Assembly: GCA_025360965.1 (NCBI GenBank)
Contig: JANYBC010000098.1
Location: 1-53,515 of the forward strand
Direction of reading: 5' to 3'
DNA length: 53,515 nt
From: Anaeromyxobacter sp.
GTDB taxonomy: Bacteria > Myxococcota > Myxococcia > Myxococcales > Anaeromyxobacteraceae
The translations under genes and the position numbers were made by a program. The notes under the pieces are model-generated. The model had not been told where the DNA came from, searched no databases, and was given only the letters and a program-made list of their open reading frames with translations. Shown piece by piece: positions 1 to 10,069 of this stretch (the stretch's first letter is position 1; each line of letters begins with the position of its first letter).

Positions 1-1
1 A

Positions 2-781
<780 letters not shown>

Positions 782-817
782 TCCGCCTCCGCTCCTTCGC
801 GAGCGGACGTCTTCTAC

Positions 818-850
818 GGGGTCGCCGGGGAACCGGCGGCCCCGTTTCAT
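818..850 (+). terminator. Intrinsic terminator after groEL
   Basis: An 11-bp GC-rich stem (818-828 pairing with 833-843, one G-T wobble) closes on a GGAA tetraloop and is followed by a T-rich stretch (GTTTCATTT). It lies 36 nt after the groEL stop and before a convergent gene, as expected for a Rho-independent terminator. Confidence 0.8.
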
Positions 851-863
851 TTCCAGGGGACCT

Positions 864-1280
864 TCAGCCGCCGAAGAGTGCCGCGGCCAGGGCCGAGAGC
901 CCGTCCACGACGGCCCCGGGCCAGAGCAGCAGCGGCAGCGCCAGCAGCAGGCCGAAGACGATGGCCAGGGCGCGGGGGTGCACCCGCTCGGGCAGCCTCG
1001 CCTCCAGCGCCGAGACCCCGGTCAAAGCCAGCGTCAGCAGCCCGCCGGCCACGAAGGCGGCCGGGGCCGGGAAGCCGAGCAGCGTCAGCGCCGACGCCAG
1101 CGCCAGCACCGCCGCGGCGTTGATGACGTCCCGGCCGTGGCCGGCCCACCAGGCCCGGTGCTCCTTGCGCCGCAGCAGCTCGCCCAGCTCCTCGAGCCGC
1201 ACCGCCCCGGCCACCGCCGCCAGCAGCGCCAGCCGGGCCAGGAGCCGGTCGGCGTCGCCACGCGGCTGGAGGGTCCACAT
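864..1280 (-). CDS. Small integral membrane protein, function unknown
   Basis: A 138-residue protein with an N-terminal soluble stretch containing a charged segment (about residues 28-50). Three hydrophobic segments follow, at about 52-70, 72-92 and 101-125, so it is probably an inner-membrane protein. I recognise no family motif. The frame has an ATG start and typical high-GC codon use. It is convergent with groEL and shares its strand with the next upstream gene at 1320-2117, about 40 nt away, so the two may be co-transcribed. No strong ribosome binding site precedes the ATG. Confidence 0.6.
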   Translation of the reverse strand: MWTLQPRGDADRLLARLALLAAVAGAVRLEELGELLRRKEHRAWWAGHGRDVINAAAVLALASALTLLGFPAPAAFVAGGLLTLALTGVSALEARLPERVHPRALAIVFGLLLALPLLLWPGAVVDGLSALAAALFGG

Positions 1281-1319
1281 CCGGTCGATGCTAGCGGACG
1301 TCGGGGGCGGCGGACAGGG

Positions 1320-2117
1320 TCATGGGGCCGCCGGGGGTGTGGCCGCGGCCGGCAGCAGCTCCAGCGCCACGGCGCTCTTTCGCCCGCCGGCTTCCCCGGC
1401 CCCTCCCCAGCGACGCTCGTCCTCGTGGCGAAGCGACACCAGCCGATCGCCGATCCGGGTGAAGCGCCAGGACTGCCGGACCTCGGTCTCGAAGCTGATG
1501 ATCAAGAAGATGCGCCCCTTGGCGAGCACCCGGGCCTCGGCGGCCAGTGGCAGCCCGTCGGCGCCGAGCCAGATCCTGCCGGCCGCGTCGAGATCCTTCA
1601 GGTAACGCCGCTCGCGCGCGGAGAGCACCGGCGAGAGCTTGAGCACCAGCAGCCGGGCCGGCGCGCCGTCGTGCTGATCCTCCTTCACCTCGAGGAGTGT
1701 GGCCCGGGAGAGCTCGTCGCGCAGGCTGGCGGCGGCGTCGAGCCGGTTGGCCAGATCGATGGCCTGGACCTGCGCCAGGCCATCTCGCGTCGGCGTCGTC
1801 TCCTCCGGGTTGACGGCGTGGCGCCGCTCCTCACCGCGGGCCTGCGCCAGCACCGCCTGGCCCCAGTGGACCTCCAGCCCGGCAGCGCTCTCGCCCACCT
1901 CGCCGCTCACCTCGCCGGCCACCTTGACCGCGTCCTTCCCCTCGCCGGTGGTGTTCTCGAAGCGGACCGTGAAGCGGGCCGCGACCGGCGTCCGGGCCGT
2001 CAGCCTGCCGAGCGCCGCCATCAGGTCGGCGAGCGGGTCGGGGCGCGGGCCGACCGCGGCCGGGTCGGCGGCCAGCGCCAGCGCGGCAAGCAGGGCGAGT
2101 GGAGCGGTGACGATCAT
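1320..2117 (-). CDS. Secreted protein of unknown function (LolA-like possibility)
   Basis: A 265-residue protein with a clear signal peptide (hydrophobic run LALLAALALAA near residue 10) and a mature part rich in beta-strand-like segments. Around residues 150-250 it alternates Glu/Arg-rich strands ending in FTRIGDRLVSLRHEDERRW. This shape resembles LolA/LolB-type lipid-binding folds and outer-membrane lipoprotein sorting proteins, but that is a guess from shape only. I prefer the ATG at 2117 over the TTG at 2123, because an AGGA sits about 8 nt upstream of the ATG and it directly starts a signal peptide. It is divergent from the M61 peptidase gene, with about 160 nt between them. Confidence 0.65.
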   Translation of the reverse strand: MIVTAPLALLAALALAADPAAVGPRPDPLADLMAALGRLTARTPVAARFTVRFENTTGEGKDAVKVAGEVSGEVGESAAGLEVHWGQAVLAQARGEERRHAVNPEETTPTRDGLAQVQAIDLANRLDAAASLRDELSRATLLEVKEDQHDGAPARLLVLKLSPVLSARERRYLKDLDAAGRIWLGADGLPLAAEARVLAKGRIFLIISFETEVRQSWRFTRIGDRLVSLRHEDERRWGGAGEAGGRKSAVALELLPAAATPPAAP

Positions 2118-2275
2118 CGTCAAGTCCTACCGTGGAGGCGGGGGGACTTGGAAGCGGGGCTCGACCGTCCGTGCAGGTGGCCGCGGCTTCGGCCTCGCGA
2201 ACTCGTTGCCGCCGGCGGGCCGCCGCGCTTAGATGCAGCCCCTCGCGCCGAAGATGGCCGACCTGGAGGTCCACC

Positions 2276-4172
2276 GTGCTGGCACCCACCGCGCTCCTGC
2301 TGCTCGCTGCCGCCGCGTCCCCGGCGATCGGGCTCACCGTCGACCTGCGCGAGGCCCCGCGCCGGCGCTTCCACGCCACGCTGAGCATCCCCGCCTCTGC
2401 CGGACCGGCCACGCTCGTCTACCCAAAGTGGATCCCGGGTGAGCACGGGCCGACCGGCCCGCTCGCCGACCTGGCCGGCCTGCGCATCACCGCCAACGGC
2501 GCCCCGCTGGCCTGGGTCCGAGACAGCGAGGACCTCTTCGCGTTCAAGGTGGTGGTGCCGGCCGGGGCGACGCGGCTGGAGGTGGCGCTCGACGCCATCG
2601 AGCCGGCGCCGAGCACCGGCGGCTTCTCCGGCGGGGCCTCGGAGACCCCGCGGCTGGCGTTGCTCTCCTGGAACCACGTGCTGCTCTACCCGAAGGGCGC
2701 CGATCCCCACACGCTGCAGGTCAGCGCCGCGGTGACGCTGCCGGACGGCTGGTCGTTCGGCACCGCGCTCCCGGTGGCGCGGCGCGCCGGCGCCACCGTC
2801 ACGTTCGAGGCCGCCAGCCTGGAGACGCTCATCGACTCGCCGCTGCTGGCCGGCCGCTACCTCTCCACCACGGCGCTTGGTCCGGCCGAGGGGCCGCCGC
2901 ACCGGCTGGTGATCGCCGCCGACTCGCCCGAGGCGCTGGTGGTTCCGCCCGAGTTCAAGGTCCGGGCCGATCGGCTGGTGGCCGAGACCGGGGCGCTCTT
3001 CGGCGCCCGCCACTACCGCGGCTACACCTTCCTGCTCACGCTCTCCGACTTCGTCGCCTCCTTCGGCCTCGAGCACCACGAGTCGTCCGATGACCGGATG
3101 GGCGAGCGATCGCTGCTCGAACCGGCCACCCGGCCCCAGGTGGGCGGGCTCCTCTCGCACGAGTTCGTCCACTCCTGGAACGGCAAGCACCGCAGGCCGG
3201 CCGGCCTCGCCACCCGCGACTACCAGCAGGCCATGCACGGGTGACCTGCTCTGGATCTACGAGGGGCTGACCACCTACCTGGGGGGGGTGCTGGCGGCGC
3301 GCAGCGGCTTCCTTGGCGAGGGCGGCTACCGCGAGACCCTGGCGCAGGAGGCCGGGGCCATGACGGCGCACGCCGGACGCACCTGGCGGCCGCTGGGCGA
3401 CACCGCCACCGCCGCCTCGGTGCTCTATGGCGCCCGGCCCGACGGCAGCGCCTGGCGGCGCAGCGTCGACTACTACCCGGAGGGATCGCTGCTCTGGCTG
3501 GAGGCCGACGTGCTGATCAGGCAGCAGTCGAAGGGGTCCCGCTCGCTCGACGACTTCATCCGCGCCTTCTTCGGTGGCTCCAGCGGCCCACCCTCGGTCC
3601 GGCCGTACCAGCTCGACGACGTCCTCAAGGCGCTCGACGCCGTGGCCCCGAACGACTGGCGCAGCTTCTTCGCCGAGCGGGTCGAGCGGGTGCGGGCGGC
3701 GCCGCCGCTGGCCGGGATCGAGAAGGCCGGCTGGAGCTACGACTTCGCCCCGGAGCCGGGACCGATCGCCAAGGGCGGCGCGGTCGCGTCGGGCCTGACC
3801 AACCTCTCCGCCTCGCTCGGCCTCATGCTCTCCAAGGAGAACGTCATCCTCGACGTGGTGCCCGGCTCGCCGGCCGACCGCGCCGGGGTGCCGGCCAGCT
3901 CCAAGCTGCTCGGCGTCAACGGCCGGGCGCTCACCAAGGAGCGGCTCGAGCAGGCGCTGGTGGCCTCGGCCAGGGGGGTCCCGGTGGAACTGCTGCTCCT
4001 CGACGCCGACATCTTCCTCACCGCGAAGCTCGACTACCAGGGTGGCCCGCGCTACCCGGCGCTGAAGCGCGATCCCTCACGGCCAGATCTTCTCGAGGCC
4101 ATCGCCGCGCCGCGGGTGCCGCCGGCGGCCGATCCGGTCAAGGCGGCAGCGCCGGCCACCGCCGGGCCCTGA
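2276..4172 (+). pseudogene. M61 family glycyl aminopeptidase, split by a +1 frameshift near 3240
   Basis: Together the two frames encode a complete secreted M61 zinc aminopeptidase of about 630 residues, close to the family's usual length. Translation most likely starts at GTG 2276 (GGAGG about 6 nt upstream) with a signal peptide (ALLLLAAAASPA). The zinc motif HEFVHSWN begins at residue 295, followed by the conserved WNGKHRRPAGL. Frame 1 then stops at 3244 just after Gln-Gln-Ala-Met-His-Gly. The continuation Asp-Leu-Leu-Trp-Ile-Tyr-Glu-Gly-Leu-Thr, which carries the third zinc ligand Glu, is in the next frame. Removing one G from the GGG run at about 3239-3241 restores a perfect M61 sequence through a C-terminal PDZ domain (VVPGSPADRAGVPA). 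This is either a recent inactivating mutation or a sequencing error; nothing else in the gene is decayed. Confidence 0.88.
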
Positions 4173-4202
4173 TGCAGGTCGCTTGCCGCCGGGGCTGCCC
4201 AG

Positions 4203-5924
4203 CTACCCCATCAGCGCCGGAAGGAAGATCCCGGGGAGCCGCCACGGGCTCGGGTCGGCGGCGAAGCCGGTCAGCCGCCGGCCCACCACGTCGGCGGTCC
4301 GGCTGGTGACGAACCAGGGCGGCCTGGGCAGGAGCCCGGGGCGGCCGTGGAGCAGGTTCCGCGGGAAGGGTTCGAAGGGGCCGTAGACCACGGTCCGCTC
4401 CGGCGACGAGAAGAGGTAACCGTTGTGGACCACGCCGCGCCCGCTCTGGATGTCCTGGTCGGTGTGGCCCGGATAGGCCCCCCAGGTCCCCTCGGCGAGC
4501 AGGAAGGCGGCGGCCACCCAGGCGTTGACGCCGATGGCGCCATATCGCAGGGCGGCGATCCCCGCTTCGAGCTCGGCGCCGAGGCTCGCGGCGGTGGCGG
4601 GGTGGACGATCAGGTTGGCCCCGAGCGTTCCACGGAGCGTGCCGTTGGCGAAGCGCACCGCCTCCCGGAGGAACTCAGCGGCGCCGCGCCCGGGCAGCTC
4701 GGTCACGGCGAGCACACCCCCGAAGAACTCCTGGTTGAAGGCGTAGCTGCGCTGGTCGGTCGGGTCGATCCCGGTGATGAGCGTGCGCGGGACCATCCCG
4801 TTGGTGCCTTCGCCGAAGGTCTCGGCCCGGCCCAACGCCTCGACCGCCTGGGCCTGGCGCTGCTGCGCCCCCGGGTAGTAGGCGCGCCGCGCCGGGAGGG
4901 TGCGCAGCACGTCGCGCAGCGCGTCGAGGAGCGCCTGCTTCTGGGGCCACTCGGCCGGCAGCACCAGCACCTGGGCCGCCACGCAGTTGAACCCGCCGTT
5001 GTGGAGCTTCTGGGTCGCGATGTGCTCCGCCTGGAAGCGGAGATCGGCGGGGCTCCACTCGCCCGGGAGGACGATGCAGGGGCCGACTCCACCCAACTCG
5101 GCGCTGATGGGCTTCTGGTTGAGCGGCTCGCCGCGGAGCTTGCGCGCCTGCCCCTCCGGGCCGGCTCCGAAGCGGACGGCGTCGAAGGTGCGCTCGCTCC
5201 CGGTCATGTGGATGGTGTCGACGCCCGCGTGGGTGGTGGCGTAGGCGCCGATCTCGGGGCCGCCCTGGACCTGCCGCAGGAAACCGCGCGCGATGAAGTC
5301 GGCGAAGACCTCCTCGAAGATCGGCCCGAGGTACTGGTTCACCGGGTTCAACTTGAGCAGGCAGACTTGCCGTTCGGTGAAGAGCTTGTAGAGGACGTCG
5401 AGCGGGGCGATCGAGGCGATGTTGCCGGCGCCCAGCACCAGCGCCACGCGCCCCGACGACGGGGGCCGCCGGTAGAACTCCGCCAGGTGATCTTCGAGGT
5501 TCCCCGGGGTCACGCCCGGCTGCATCCAGACCTCGGCGCGCACGCCGTTCATCAGCAGCCGGTCGTAGAACGAGACCGGGAAGACATCGACCACCACCTG
5601 CCCGCCGTCGCGGGTGCGGACGGCGCCCGGCGGCAGCGGCGACTCACCCCGGGCGAGGGCCCCGAGCGTCCGCTCCAGTGCGGCCACGCCGGTGAGCAGC
5701 GCATAGGGGCCCGAGAGCCACTCCTCGCCGGACCAGGGCGAGCCGGTCGGGATCCCCTTGGCCTCGACGGCCGCGGCCACCCACCGCTCGGCCACGGCGG
5801 CGATGCGCGGACGCAAGCCGCGCAGGAGGTCGATGCGGGCGCCGAGGGGCAGGGCGTTCCATTCGTCCTTGCTGGCCTGGAGCTGGGCGACGGCGCGGTC
5901 GATCTCTGCGGTGGTGGCGTTCAT
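4203..5924 (-). CDS. Aldehyde dehydrogenase family protein
   Basis: A 573-residue member of the NAD(P)-dependent aldehyde dehydrogenase superfamily, probably cytosolic. It has the catalytic pair expected of the family: Glu276 in ISAELGGVG and the nucleophile Cys314 in NGGFNCVAAQ. The cofactor-binding LGAGNIASIAP is at about 165 and the TGSERT motif at 241. It is longer than standard aldehyde dehydrogenases (about 480-500 residues) because of an extended N-terminus and a C-terminal extension rich in Pro/Phe/Arg, so the substrate is unclear. ATG 5924 is preceded by GGAGCCCC. The 28 bp spanning this start codon recur exactly at 24900-24927. The gene stands alone on its strand, convergent with the M61 gene. 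Confidence 0.85.
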   Translation of the reverse strand: MNATTAEIDRAVAQLQASKDEWNALPLGARIDLLRGLRPRIAAVAERWVAAAVEAKGIPTGSPWSGEEWLSGPYALLTGVAALERTLGALARGESPLPPGAVRTRDGGQVVVDVFPVSFYDRLLMNGVRAEVWMQPGVTPGNLEDHLAEFYRRPPSSGRVALVLGAGNIASIAPLDVLYKLFTERQVCLLKLNPVNQYLGPIFEEVFADFIARGFLRQVQGGPEIGAYATTHAGVDTIHMTGSERTFDAVRFGAGPEGQARKLRGEPLNQKPISAELGGVGPCIVLPGEWSPADLRFQAEHIATQKLHNGGFNCVAAQVLVLPAEWPQKQALLDALRDVLRTLPARRAYYPGAQQRQAQAVEALGRAETFGEGTNGMVPRTLITGIDPTDQRSYAFNQEFFGGVLAVTELPGRGAAEFLREAVRFANGTLRGTLGANLIVHPATAASLGAELEAGIAALRYGAIGVNAWVAAAFLLAEGTWGAYPGHTDQDIQSGRGVVHNGYLFSSPERTVVYGPFEPFPRNLLHGRPGLLPRPPWFVTSRTADVVGRRLTGFAADPSPWRLPGIFLPALMG

Positions 5925-5933
5925 GGGGCTCCG
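5906..5933. repeat. 28-bp exact direct repeat, copy 1
   Basis: An exact 28-bp match to 24900-24927 in the same orientation. This copy covers the ribosome binding site and first codons (Met-Asn-Ala-Thr-Thr-Ala) of the aldehyde dehydrogenase gene. Confidence 0.85.
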
Positions 5934-6034
5934 GTCATCGAGCAGGCGCCGAGATCACAACCTAATCTCCCCTGCGCCGGTGTCCACCGGGAAGGGCGAG
6001 GCGACCGGCTCCCTTCCTCGGCCACCGCGTCGCG

Positions 6035-7372
6035 TCACGCTTCGCCGGTCTCCCCTGCGGACATGCTCGCCAGCAGGGAGTAGAGCCGGCGCCGAGTCAC
6101 GCCAAGGAGCTTGGCGGCCTCGGTCTTGTTGCCGCCGGCGCGCTCCAGCGCGGCCTGGATCAACTCGGCCTCGAAGCCGTCGAGGCTGAAGCCTTCGCCG
6201 ACCAGCTCGGCGGCGTGACGACCGCGAGGGGTCGAGGCGCCGCTGGGGGTGAGGTGGCCCGGGGCGATCTCCGCCTCGCCCGCCAGGATGAGCGCCCGCT
6301 CCAGCGCGTTCTCGAGCTCGCGCACGTTGCCCGGCCAGGCGTGCCCGAGCAGCCGCTCGCGGGCGCCGGGGCCGAGCTTGGCCGGGGGCAAGCCCCGCGC
6401 CGCCAGGAACCGGTCGGCCAGCGGCAGCACGTCGTCCCGCCGCTCGCGCAGCGGCGGGACGTGGATGGCGAAGACGTTGAGCCGGTAGAAGAAGTCCTCC
6501 CGGAACGACCCGGCCCGGACCGCCTCGCTGAGATTTCGGTTGGTGGCCGAGATGATGCGGACGTCGACGCGGCTGGCCCCGGTGGCGCCGAGCGGCACGA
6601 AGGTGCGCTCCTGGAGGAAGCGCAGCAGCTTCACCTGCGTGGCCGCGGTGATCTCGCCGATCTCGTCGAGGAACAGGGTCCCGCCGTCGGCCACCGCCAG
6701 GTGGCCGGCCTTGCGCTGGGTGGCGCCGGTGAAGGCGCCCTTCTCGTAGCCGAACAGCTCCCCCTCGAGCAGGGTCTCGGGGAGCGCGGCGCAGTGGACT
6801 TCGAGGAGTGGCGCGCCGGCGCGCTTCCCCTGGTAGTGGATGTAGCGCGCCAGCTGGCTCTTGCCGGTACCGCTCTCGCCGAGCAGGAGCACGGTCGCGT
6901 CGGTGGCCGCCACCTGGCGCGCCGCCTCCAGGGCGGCCTTCATGGGCGCGCTCTCCGCCACCAGGTCCGGCGTCAGCCGCGCCAGCAGGCGCGCGCTCCT
7001 CGCCTCGGTGGAGCGCTGGTCCGCCAGCCGCTTCACCCGCAGCCGCAGCTCGTCCATGGCGAACGGCTTGATCAGGTAGTCCGCCGCGCCGGCCTTCATG
7101 GCCGCCACCGCGCTCTCCGCTGTGGCGTAGGCGGTCATGAGGATCACCTCGGGCGGGCGCGGCAGCGCCCGCGCCGCGGCCAGCACCGCCAGGCCGTCCA
7201 CCTCAGGCATTCGCAGGTCTGTGAGCACGACGTCCCACGTCCTGGCCGCCAGCTCGACCAGCGCCTGCCGGCCGCTCCCGACGCAGGCCACCTGGTGTGC
7301 GTCGAGCTCCAGCATCTCGGCGGTGAGCTTGCCGAGCTTTGGCTCGTCGTCGATCACCAGAACGCGTGACAT
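6035..7372 (-). CDS. NtrC-family sigma54-dependent response regulator
   Basis: A 445-residue cytosolic transcription activator with three domains. The receiver (residues 1-118) has Asp52 as phospho-acceptor in LTDLRMPE and Lys102. The AAA+ domain has Walker A GESGTGKS at 165-172 and the sigma54-contact loop GAFTGA at 212-217. A Fis-type helix-turn-helix sits at the C-terminus (NKTEAAKLLGVTRRRLYSLL). I start it at ATG 7372 because the longer frame upstream adds a non-receiver, Arg/Pro-rich stretch. It is the last gene of an operon with its kinase 10 nt upstream. The GAFTGA loop means it should act at sigma54 promoters, and such a promoter precedes this very operon at 11328-11342, implying autoregulation. 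Metal sensing (ZraR/CopR-like role) is inferred from neighbours. Confidence 0.95.
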   Translation of the reverse strand: MSRVLVIDDEPKLGKLTAEMLELDAHQVACVGSGRQALVELAARTWDVVLTDLRMPEVDGLAVLAAARALPRPPEVILMTAYATAESAVAAMKAGAADYLIKPFAMDELRLRVKRLADQRSTEARSARLLARLTPDLVAESAPMKAALEAARQVAATDATVLLLGESGTGKSQLARYIHYQGKRAGAPLLEVHCAALPETLLEGELFGYEKGAFTGATQRKAGHLAVADGGTLFLDEIGEITAATQVKLLRFLQERTFVPLGATGASRVDVRIISATNRNLSEAVRAGSFREDFFYRLNVFAIHVPPLRERRDDVLPLADRFLAARGLPPAKLGPGARERLLGHAWPGNVRELENALERALILAGEAEIAPGHLTPSGASTPRGRHAAELVGEGFSLDGFEAELIQAALERAGGNKTEAAKLLGVTRRRLYSLLASMSAGETGEA

Positions 7373-7382
7373 TGGTGGGATC

Positions 7383-8633
7383 CTAGCCCGGGGCGAGCGG
7401 CAACGTGAGCTCGAAGGCGGCGCCGGGACGGTCGCCCGGCAGGAGGCGGAGCGCGCCGCCGTGACGCTCGGCGATCCGCCGCGAGATGGCGAGGCCGAGC
7501 CCGGTCCCCTCGGCGCGGCCGGTCGCGAAGGGATCGAAGAGCCGCTGGCGCAGCGCCGGGTCCACCCCGGGGCCATCGTCGGCGATCTCGAGCCGGGCGC
7601 GCGGCCCGTCTGGCCGGCCCCGCACCTTGATGGACGTGGCCCCCGCCTGCGCGGCGTTCACCAGCAGGTTGGCCAGCACCTGGCGGAGCCGGCCGGCGTC
7701 GGCGTTGACCCGCAAGGCGGGGACCTCCAGGCTGACCTCGACCCCGGGGTGGGAGCGGGCCAGGGCGCGCGCCGCCTCGGCGGCCAGTTCCCCGAGGTCG
7801 ATCGGGGCGAGGGAGACTGCCGGCTCCCGGGCCAGGTCGAGGAAGTCCTCGGTCAGCCGACGCAGCCGCTCCACCTCGCCGAGGACGTCGGCCAGCGCCT
7901 CGCGGTCCTTGCCAGGGAGCCCCGCTCCGCTGCGGGCCTGGATCAGCTCGACCGCGCCGCGGATCACGCCGACCGGGTTGCGGATCTCGTGGGCCACCAT
8001 CGCCGCCATCCGCGAGAGTGCTTCCCCTCGCGATGCGCTCTCCGCGGCCACCTGCCGGCGCCCCTCGCTCCGGGCCCACTGCCTGGCCGCCGCCGCCAGC
8101 GCCACGGCCACCAGCGCCGAGAGCACCACGCCGACCCAGAGTGCCCGCTCCAGGTCGCGGCGGGTCGAGGAGAAGGCCTGGCCGGCCTCGAGAGCCAGCA
8201 CCGAGCGCACCTCGCCGCCCGGCCCGCGCACCGGGAAGTACCCGGTCGCGACCGGCTGGTCGCCCACGGCATAGGCAAAGGCGACCGAGGGGTGGCCGGC
8301 CAGCGCCTCGGCGGCTCGCCGCGCGTCGACGCGGAGCAGGTTGGCCTTCACCCCGGACGGGCCGGTGGCGTCGACCTGGATGTCGAGGGCGCTGGAGAGC
8401 ATGAAGGCCCCCTCCAGGCCGTTGGAGCGCATCAGCGCCGCCAGCCTGGCCTGGGTGGGAGGCGCGCCCGCCAGCAGCGCGGCGGCGGTCTCGCCCGCGC
8501 CCCGCAGCCGCTCCTCGAGAACCTGGTCCACGGCGCGCGAGGCCTGGTGGTGGAGATAGAGCGTCACCCCCAGCGATCCGGCCAGGCCGAGCAGCCCGGC
8601 CAGCAGCGGCGCCAGGGCACGGCGCACCGTCAC
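7383..8633 (-). CDS. Membrane sensor histidine kinase, partner of the NtrC-type regulator
   Basis: A 416-residue inner-membrane kinase. TM1 is at about 10-27, a periplasmic sensor region at about 30-163 and TM2 at about 165-184. The dimerisation/phospho-acceptor helix has His215 in MVAHEIRNPVG, and the HATPase domain carries the N box LVNAAQAG, DDGPGV and GTGLGLAISRR. Its GTG start overlaps the stop of the upstream gene by 4 nt (GTGA), and the response regulator begins 10 nt downstream, so the pair is co-expressed. The periplasmic region resembles no sensor fold I can name and has no obvious His/Cys metal cluster. The ligand is therefore unknown; copper, silver or zinc stress is inferred from the gene's position. 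Confidence 0.94.
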   Translation of the reverse strand: MTVRRALAPLLAGLLGLAGSLGVTLYLHHQASRAVDQVLEERLRGAGETAAALLAGAPPTQARLAALMRSNGLEGAFMLSSALDIQVDATGPSGVKANLLRVDARRAAEALAGHPSVAFAYAVGDQPVATGYFPVRGPGGEVRSVLALEAGQAFSSTRRDLERALWVGVVLSALVAVALAAAARQWARSEGRRQVAAESASRGEALSRMAAMVAHEIRNPVGVIRGAVELIQARSGAGLPGKDREALADVLGEVERLRRLTEDFLDLAREPAVSLAPIDLGELAAEAARALARSHPGVEVSLEVPALRVNADAGRLRQVLANLLVNAAQAGATSIKVRGRPDGPRARLEIADDGPGVDPALRQRLFDPFATGRAEGTGLGLAISRRIAERHGGALRLLPGDRPGAAFELTLPLAPG

Positions 8634-10069
8634 AGCCCCTTCTGCCAGGAGATGCCGATCATCGGGACCAGCTTGTCATACGCGAACGCAGGCGCGTTGG
8701 AGAGTGCCTTTCGCCCTTCCAGCGAGCCCCTGGCCGACCAGCCCGAGCCGAGGTCGTACTCAGCGAGCACTGCACCGTCGAGGTAGCTGTCGCTCCGCGT
8801 CACGCCGATGGACGAGTCGTTAGCATCGTAGGCCCGCCAGCTGACCCCGCCCAAGGCCCCGATCCAGACGTGAGCCGAGATGAGCAGCCGCAGATCCAGC
8901 CTCGGACCATGCTCGGTGTACGAGGTGATCCCCAGGTTTGCGGCGTCGCGGCTTGCGCCGTAGGCGATGCCCACCCATCCGCCCGTACCAACCGGCAGGG
9001 CGCTGCGAAGCTCGGCGTGATGGAGGACGCCGGAGAAGCCGTCCAGCGTGGCCGAGCGGTAGTCCTCGAGCTGAGCCGCGTAGCGTGCGCTCCAGGTCAA
9101 GCCGCCGGCGGTCAGCCACCCGGCGCCGGTGAGCCGGTTGGCCGACAGGTAGGGCGAGCCTCCGAAGGTGCTGTAGGCGTAGGCGTACTCGCCGAGGAGG
9201 CCGTTGCCTCCGCGCAGGAGCTGCCAGCCCGCCGCCGCCTCGACGCCTGCGGCGTCGTAGGTCCCGAGCTGAAGCTGCTGCCTCAGGAATCCCTCCCCTC
9301 GGACGTACGGTCCGCTCGGACCGGATGGGCGAAGGAGCGCCGAGGCTCCGAGCCCGTAGAGCCCGTCGCCGTGCATGGAGCCCCCGGTCATCCCTCCGCC
9401 GCTGCCGCTCGAGCCGGTGCCGCCGGCGGGAGCCAACGACACGTTGGAGTCGTAGCCAGCCTGGGCGACGAAGGTCAGCACCAGCCGGGCATCCTGGCGG
9501 GCCAGCCGCGACAGATCAGCCGCCAGGACGCCGAGCGTGGGGTTCGCCGATGCCTGGGCGAAGAGGGCCGACGCGCGCGGTGCCGCGCCGGCGCGCAAGG
9601 CGATGAGGCCGAGGTAGAATCGCGCCAAGTCCTGATGCTCCGGCCGCGCCTCCGCCAGCTTGAGCAGCGACTCGGCCGCGCCGTCGGCGCCGAGGTGGTA
9701 GTCGCAGATGCCCTCGAGCAGCGCCGCTGCGGGGTCTCCGTTCGACTGGCGTGCCAGCTTGAAGGAAGCAGCCGCGGCTTGCCAGTCGCGAGCGTCCATC
9801 TGGCGCAGTCCGGCCTGGAAGGGCTCGGCCTTGGTCCCCTCCTGGCCACAGAGTTCCCGGAGCGCCTTGCGCGAGGTCGCGTCCTTCGGATCGAGCGCTG
9901 CCGCGGCTCGGTAGGCGACCGCAGCGGTCTCGACGCCGCCGAGGGCCCGCTCGTCGTCCCCAGCCTTCCGGTAGAGGGCCGCCGACTCCGGATCGGGTGA
10001 GGGAGCCAGTGTCACCGGCGCACACGGGTCGGTGGCCGCCACCAGGAGGCCAAGCAGCGCCCCGATCAC
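8630..10069 (-). CDS. TPR protein with C-terminal outer-membrane beta-barrel (Slam-like architecture)
   Basis: A 479-residue exported protein with a short signal sequence, then TPR-like helical pairs over residues ~25-190 (YRKAGDDERALGG, AAVAYRAAAALDPKDATS, ARFYLGLIALRAG). The C-terminal ~270 residues alternate short amphipathic strands separated by Gly/Ser turns and end with a bulky hydrophobic strand (MIGISWQKGL), as in outer-membrane barrels. This TPR-plus-barrel order is that of Slam (DUF560) surface-lipoprotein translocators and some polysaccharide secretins; I cannot tell which. A Gly/Ser/Met-rich loop (GSGGGMTGGSMHGDG) sits between the domains. GTG 10069 and the stop at 8630 both overlap neighbours by 4 nt, so translation is coupled within the operon. 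One possibility is that it exports or anchors the Met/His-rich protein encoded first. Confidence 0.75.
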   Translation of the reverse strand: MIGALLGLLVAATDPCAPVTLAPSPDPESAALYRKAGDDERALGGVETAAVAYRAAAALDPKDATSRKALRELCGQEGTKAEPFQAGLRQMDARDWQAAAASFKLARQSNGDPAAALLEGICDYHLGADGAAESLLKLAEARPEHQDLARFYLGLIALRAGAAPRASALFAQASANPTLGVLAADLSRLARQDARLVLTFVAQAGYDSNVSLAPAGGTGSSGSGGGMTGGSMHGDGLYGLGASALLRPSGPSGPYVRGEGFLRQQLQLGTYDAAGVEAAAGWQLLRGGNGLLGEYAYAYSTFGGSPYLSANRLTGAGWLTAGGLTWSARYAAQLEDYRSATLDGFSGVLHHAELRSALPVGTGGWVGIAYGASRDAANLGITSYTEHGPRLDLRLLISAHVWIGALGGVSWRAYDANDSSIGVTRSDSYLDGAVLAEYDLGSGWSARGSLEGRKALSNAPAFAYDKLVPMIGISWQKGL

